Origin: JAGOEF01 sp964511665 | GTDB taxonomy: Bacteria > Bacteroidota > Bacteroidia > Bacteroidales > ML635J-15 | DNA: 64,000 bases | Direction of reading: 5' to 3' | Assembly (NCBI GenBank): GCA_964511665.1 | Contig: CAZEHA010000013.1 | Coordinates: forward strand, 1 to 64,000 | Shown here: positions 59,881 through 64,000 of the stretch, in pieces | Numbering within the stretch: position 1 is the first letter of the stretch | Layout of the letters: the number at the start of each line of letters is the position of its first letter | The notes under the pieces: generated by a model | Database searches by the model: none | What the model was told of the DNA's origin: nothing | The model's input: the letters and a program-made list of their open reading frames with translations, nothing else | Position numbers and translations under genes: made by a program

Positions 59881-60561
59881 TTATTCAACTACAACGTAAC
59901 TTATTCCTGGTACATTATCCCACACGCCAGATGGTGAAGTTATTTTAAAACTCTTAAACGAAAAAACCTGCCCGGGTTGCAAGCTGGCTTTCACTATTTC
60001 GGCCGCTTGAGGATTATCGGCAATTTTATTCCCTTCTATAACAAATCGCTGGGGAATACCACCCGGCACTTCAATGTCAATTTCGAAACTGAGTATGGTA
60101 TATGGATTCTTAATATCAAAATCAGTAATAGGGTCAATGATGGCTTTAACTTCGGAATTAATAATTTCATTGATACTAGCATAGCCACCTGATGTATTGT
60201 AATTCAGCGAAAAAACTGGAGGTGGAAATGTTTTCACGATGAATGTTTCAACGCCAATTTCCTTCCCCTTGCTTTTAAGCACAACATCAACATTACGAAC
60301 ACCTTTTTCGATAGAGTGAACAATGTATTCGCCCGGTTTTTCTCCTGACTTTATTGAAGCTCCAATGGCTGTAACTTCAAGCGATGAAGCTTTAACACCC
60401 GACACAGCCACTTTTATCGGGTTTTCGAGACCCAAATACACCACATTCAGTCTTGCAGGCGCTACTGCACAAGCAACAGGGTCTCTTTCTTTTTTACTTT
60501 GCGAGAATACATTGCCAATAAAAACAACAATGCAAATCGCTGCGATACAAATAGTTTTCAT
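59881..60561 (-). CDS. stand-alone GldM C-terminal-domain-like exported protein (copy 1)
   Basis: 226 residues, signal peptide about 1-20. Same plan as its downstream neighbour: PARLNVVYLGLENPIKVAV, GEYIVHSIEKGVRNVDVVLK, the linker TFPPPVF, then GGYASINEIINSEVKA, GGIPQRFVIEGNKI and the end WDNVPGISYVVVE. By eye roughly half of the residues agree with copy 2, so this is a tandem duplication. First gene of the pair. Confidence 0.75.
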   Translation of the reverse strand: MKTICIAAICIVVFIGNVFSQSKKERDPVACAVAPARLNVVYLGLENPIKVAVSGVKASSLEVTAIGASIKSGEKPGEYIVHSIEKGVRNVDVVLKSKGKEIGVETFIVKTFPPPVFSLNYNTSGGYASINEIINSEVKAIIDPITDFDIKNPYTILSFEIDIEVPGGIPQRFVIEGNKIADNPQAAEIVKASLQPGQVFSFKSFKITSPSGVWDNVPGISYVVVE

Positions 60562-60779
60562 AAAATTTTTATAGTTTTAATATTATACATTAAAATAAAT
60601 AATATGGTAATTCGACATCAAATTTATACATTTTATAACAATTTGCAAATTCAATAATATTTTTTTCATTTTCTGGTTTTTCATTATTGGCAATAAGCCA
60701 TGCGGCAGCCTGCTATTTTTTTGTATATTTACGGCTGCTGATAAAATTGGGGCAATACAAGTTGCCGTTTCATTACAAA

Positions 60780-62321
60780 ATGAACATGAACATGAACTCA
60801 GAAAATAGTATTTTTTATACTCCCCGTCATTATTCTCAAATATCGTTATGGAAAGATGTTAAAGTAGAAGATTGGAACAATGCATCGTGGCAACTGAAGA
60901 ACAGCATAAGAAAGCTTGAGCAGCTGAAACAGGTAATACAACTGAATGCATGGCAAGAAGCAGAAATTTCGAGAACAATAGAAACCATGCGCTCCGAAGG
61001 CAAAGACCCGTTGAGGATTACACCCTACTATGCCTTGCTTATGCACAAGAACCCGTTTAAGCCTACCAATTTGTATCACAAAGCACGCAACCGCGTTGAC
61101 CCAATATTTTGGCAGAGTGTTCCCACTCCTGCCAATCTGATGTTCCCTAATGCCGGCAAAGAAGCATCAATGAACGAAGGTTCCAGAAGTTATGGGGCTG
61201 CCTATCAGCGTTATCCCAACAGGGTAGCACTGTTTGTAGCCGAGAATACCAGCTGTGCATCGTATTGCGTTCACTGCCAAAGGGCAAAATCGTTAGATTG
61301 CAACACAAGCATAAGCACTGATGAATTGAATAAAGGTTTGTTTTACATTGCCTATAATACCAATATCAACGAAGTGTTGGTTACCGGTGGCGATGCATTG
61401 ATGATTGGCAAAAAACGCCTTGCCTACATTCTCGAAGAATTAAGCAAAATACCCCATCTGCGAAGCATTCGCATAGCAACACGTGTACCTGTGGTGCTAC
61501 CAATGGCTGTTACCGATGAATTGCTTCATTTGATAAAAACCTCGGCGATCAAACACAACACAGGAATAGAAAAATATGTGTACTTTATGACACACATCAA
61601 TCATTATCAGGAAATAACTCAAGATTTATTTCATGCGGTAAAACGCATTCGTGAGGCCGGTTTCACCATTCGCAATCAAACGGTGTTACTAAATCATGTA
61701 AACGACAATTATTTTATGTTGGCCGAAACATTCCGTCGTATGTTCTGGGTTGGTGTGCACCCCTATTACCTGTTGCAATGCCATAAGGAAAAAGGATTGA
61801 TGCACTTCATTGTACCTATTCAGGTTGGTAAGATTTTTATGAAACACTTGCAGGGCTGGCTATCGGGCATTACAGTACCACGATATGCGGCCAATGTTGA
61901 TGGTGGTGGTGGAAAAGTACTGTTGATGCCGTCGGGTCACGATACCTTGAATGTGAATACCCGACTCGACGACAAAATATCGGAGAGTTTTGCCGATGTG
62001 TACACCTGGGACAATAAAAAAATTGAACGCTACGAAGCATTGGGCAGAGCTACCCGCGAAGAATTTGACGAAGCCGTTTTGCAAATGGACAAGTTTATTG
62101 GTCGTAAAGGAGCCTTTCGCCCCAAGGTAATAATAACCGATGACGACGGAAACTATATTGAGACCACCAATCGCACCAGCCTGCCCGTATTCGAAAGGAA
62201 ACGCAAAGCTGAACTACTCGATTATGAATTAAATGCCGGCGAAATGGTTATTACTAACCCCGCAACATTTTCTAGTCGGATCGATGAAGAGTTTGAAAAA
62301 TCAGCGTTCAAGAAACAATGA
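60780..62321 (+). CDS. KamA family radical SAM aminomutase (substrate probably not lysine)
   Basis: Three alternate ATG codons (60780, 60786, 60792); the first is used, 513 residues. Radical SAM cluster CASYCVHC (Cx3Cx2C), EVLVTGGDALM, the PLP lysine in VDGGGGKVLLMPSG. The two aspartates that bind the lysine side chain in clostridial lysine 2,3-aminomutase (in YQCDLS and VVDAPGGGGK, from memory) correspond here to His (LQCHKEKG) and Asn (AANVDGGGGK). Replacement of both, with Asn at the second site, recalls glutamate 2,3-aminomutase. A C-terminal extension (ITDDDGNYIETTNRTSLPVF) is present. No lysine-fermentation genes are near. Confidence 0.85.
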   Translation: MNMNMNSENSIFYTPRHYSQISLWKDVKVEDWNNASWQLKNSIRKLEQLKQVIQLNAWQEAEISRTIETMRSEGKDPLRITPYYALLMHKNPFKPTNLYHKARNRVDPIFWQSVPTPANLMFPNAGKEASMNEGSRSYGAAYQRYPNRVALFVAENTSCASYCVHCQRAKSLDCNTSISTDELNKGLFYIAYNTNINEVLVTGGDALMIGKKRLAYILEELSKIPHLRSIRIATRVPVVLPMAVTDELLHLIKTSAIKHNTGIEKYVYFMTHINHYQEITQDLFHAVKRIREAGFTIRNQTVLLNHVNDNYFMLAETFRRMFWVGVHPYYLLQCHKEKGLMHFIVPIQVGKIFMKHLQGWLSGITVPRYAANVDGGGGKVLLMPSGHDTLNVNTRLDDKISESFADVYTWDNKKIERYEALGRATREEFDEAVLQMDKFIGRKGAFRPKVIITDDDGNYIETTNRTSLPVFERKRKAELLDYELNAGEMVITNPATFSSRIDEEFEKSAFKKQ

Positions 62322-62340
62322 AATATTAATTATCATACTT

Positions 62341-63504
62341 TCATTCGTCAAGTGCATTGGCAAAATTATCGAGCAATTCAGGGTGTTTTTTAAAAGTTTT
62401 CTTTGCCAGCTTATACGTAGAATTATCGACTTTCGCATTGTTATCGAGCAATACCCAGCAAATGTGTTCGTTGCCATATATCACAGCCCAGTGAATCAGG
62501 CTTAAGCCCTCGTTTTCGATTTCGAAGTTCCTATTGAGATGCACCAGATAATCGAATACCTGATTGTTTTCGGAAAAAACCGCATTAAACAGCATGTTGT
62601 TTCCTGAGTAATCGTTTGTTGCAACAAGATCGGCCGATAGTTTTATGTTTTCGTCTTTAATAATGTCGAAAAACAGATTCTCGTAAAAAATATCGCTTTT
62701 ACCTTGGTGCACAAACCACATGGATTGATTCAGCCAGCTTACCAATGCAGTTTTGTCGCTAATGTCAGGCCTTTGGGCATTTTTTCTGAAGAAGTCGTAA
62801 AACACTGCATTGTTAGTAGCTGCTGCATACATAATAGGTGTATAACCCAAGGTATCGGTTGCATTTATATCAACGCCGCTATCAAGCAGTATTTGGGCAA
62901 TACGCAGGGCCATTATTACACTCAGTTCGGCGACTGAGTCGCTGAGTTGATACACCATTGCTTCGTTGTTGAACGAGAGCGCCAGAGAGTGGAATAGGTT
63001 ATGGCCGCGCATGTTTTGCGTAATTACTTCGGCTCCGGCATCGTAAATCCCGAAAAACATCGGAAAATTGGCATTATTCAATGCTATTTGCACCGGTTTT
63101 TGTCCATAGCACCATTCGCACGATCTGTTTACATCAACGCCTTGCTGCAATAAGAAATCGAGCATCATCACATCGTTGTTTTCAACAGCATGGGCTACCG
63201 ACTTGCTCAATTCTTCGGCTACATTCAACTGTGATTTAATTTTAGAATCAGACATAAACAGTTCAACACATTCTTTACATCCCGAATACACCGAAAATTC
63301 GATTAGCGAAAATGTTGTTTCTACGTCGGCAAAGTCAGAGTAGCCTCTCATGGTTTTAAATAAATCGTCGTTGGCAATTCCTTTTTTCAGGCATGTTTCA
63401 ATGCCTTTCAGGTTGTGCTTCGATATTAATTGAAATACTCTTTGTGCTTGGCCAAACTGAGACACAAGCATCAGTACAATTATAATTACAACATTTCTTT
63501 TCAT
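62341..63504 (-). CDS. exported ankyrin-repeat protein
   Basis: 387 residues, signal peptide about 1-20 (VVIIIVLMLVSQFGQAQ). At least five ankyrin repeats, some degenerate: FQLISKHNLKGIETCLKKG, VENNDVMMLDFLLQQGVDVN, INATDTLGYTPIMYAAATNN, NNMLFNAVFSENNQVFDYLV, LIHWAVIYGNEHICWVLLDN. A CxxC pair (SGCKECVEL) lies near residue 75. A scaffold or binding role in the periplasm is likely; partner unknown. Single-gene unit, convergent with KamA. Confidence 0.88.
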   Translation of the reverse strand: MKRNVVIIIVLMLVSQFGQAQRVFQLISKHNLKGIETCLKKGIANDDLFKTMRGYSDFADVETTFSLIEFSVYSGCKECVELFMSDSKIKSQLNVAEELSKSVAHAVENNDVMMLDFLLQQGVDVNRSCEWCYGQKPVQIALNNANFPMFFGIYDAGAEVITQNMRGHNLFHSLALSFNNEAMVYQLSDSVAELSVIMALRIAQILLDSGVDINATDTLGYTPIMYAAATNNAVFYDFFRKNAQRPDISDKTALVSWLNQSMWFVHQGKSDIFYENLFFDIIKDENIKLSADLVATNDYSGNNMLFNAVFSENNQVFDYLVHLNRNFEIENEGLSLIHWAVIYGNEHICWVLLDNNAKVDNSTYKLAKKTFKKHPELLDNFANALDE

Positions 63505-63592
63505 GCTTACAACATTGATTTAGGTTTCACACAAACATACAAAATAAATTTAATCTTTTCATGTTGTGTGCCAATATTTCTTATAGAATGTC

Positions 63593-64000
63593 TTATTTCT
63601 TGCCGTACTTATGTCCTTTAGAAGCAAAAAAGAATATATACAGGTAACAAGGCAGCAATATTACATAAGCGTACTGTGTTCCAATGCCGGGGGCATCGCT
63701 AAGAGCTCCATAGAGTAATGGCAGAGTGGCTCCTCCGGCTATTGCCATAATAAGCAATGCCGATCCGGTTTTGGTGTGTTTGCCGAGGCCTACTATCGAT
63801 AATGGCCAAATTGCCGGCCACATCAATGCATTGGCAAAGCCCAGTAAAGCAATAAACAGCACCGATGTAAGTCCGCCAGTAAACAATGCTGCCCCCGAGA
63901 ATACAAAACCCAAGGCTGCCACAAGGGCCAGCGCTTTTTGCTGCGATAAGTATTTGGGAATTAGTGCAATGCCAGCAAGATATCCGGCTACCATGGCAAA
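63593..64000 (-). CDS. MFS sugar transporter, FucP/GluP type (5' truncated at window end)
   Basis: The frame is open to base 64000; only the C-terminal 135 residues are visible. Four membrane helices with GFANALMWPAIWPLSIVGLGKHTKTGSALL-type sequence (motif GLGxxTxxGSxLLxMAIxGGA), matching the fucose/glucose-galactose:H+ symporter group. The end, YLYIFFFASKGHKYGKK, is typical. Specific sugar unknown. Confidence 0.88.
   Translation of the reverse strand, partial: FAMVAGYLAGIALIPKYLSQQKALALVAALGFVFSGAALFTGGLTSVLFIALLGFANALMWPAIWPLSIVGLGKHTKTGSALLIMAIAGGATLPLLYGALSDAPGIGTQYAYVILLPCYLYIFFFASKGHKYGKK

Noticed and set aside
60780..62321. Lysine fermentation locus
   Set aside because: No kamDE, kdd, kce or kal genes are near, and the lysine-contact residues appear changed.

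Overview
The window is a 64 kb chromosomal segment from a member of the Bacteroidota, most likely Bacteroidales or a close relative. The evidence is: promoters of the TTG/TTTG plus TAnnTTTG type (well formed at several genes); secreted proteins ending in type IX secretion (T9SS) sorting domains; a MurF-Alr fusion; a DUF4492-cydA-cydB operon; a PorE-like OmpA protein and GldM-like domains; a short-chain-dehydrogenase threonine dehydrogenase beside Kbl; and an M56/TonB-BlaI pair. I see no rRNA, tRNA, CRISPR array, insertion sequence or prophage. Both ends cut genes: an alpha-2-macroglobulin at the left and an MFS sugar transporter at the right.

Layout. 1-2.6 kb: alpha-2-macroglobulin end, then a minus-strand AlbA_2/NUDIX pair. 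2.6-8.4 kb: cytochrome bd operon (DUF4492, cydA, cydB and an unrecognised 47-residue membrane protein), then an RprX/RprY-like two-component system. 8.4-13 kb: two divergent genes of unknown function, one with an FtsA-like signature, and a BatA/VWA membrane protein. 13-24.7 kb: PorE-like protein, a possible lipoprotein, the divergent tdh/kbl threonine-degradation pair, a CASTOR/POLLUX-type channel, and two secreted proteins. 24.7-30.6 kb: clpB, pabA, and divergent pabB-pabC, then an FKBP isomerase. 30.6-34.3 kb: pyrBI, an exported serpin and two small exported proteins. 34.3-40.4 kb: cca, thioredoxin, a secreted S51 peptidase coupled to an outer-membrane protein, lgt, rarA. 40.4-46.5 kb: minus-strand aroB-aroA-aroC-addB-like operon. 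46.6-49.8 kb: a secreted PHP hydrolase and the BlaI/M56 regulatory pair with a tandem operator. 50.0-50.5 kb: a promoter-to-terminator, non-coding, highly structured RNA gene of about 500 nt. 50.6-64 kb: a T9SS cargo protein, the tdk-murF/alr-glycosyltransferase operon, a conserved hypothetical, M28 peptidase, rsmI, two tandem stand-alone GldM-C-like proteins, a KamA-family aminomutase, an ankyrin protein and the transporter.

How the genes fit together. Housekeeping metabolism dominates: the shikimate steps aroBAC feed chorismate to pabABC for folate, pyrBI starts pyrimidine synthesis, tdk salvages thymidine, and lgt, murF-alr and the GT2 enzyme build the envelope. Four proteins with T9SS-type C-termini, the PorE-like protein and the GldM-C-like pair show a T9SS organism. 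The most striking items are the ~500-nt structured RNA, the tandem AACTAA-N4-TTAGTT operator in front of blaI, the CydX-like small protein after cydB, the isolated GldM-C pair, the degenerate FtsA-like protein, and a KamA whose lysine-binding aspartates look replaced. All assignments come from reading the sequence; no database search was run.
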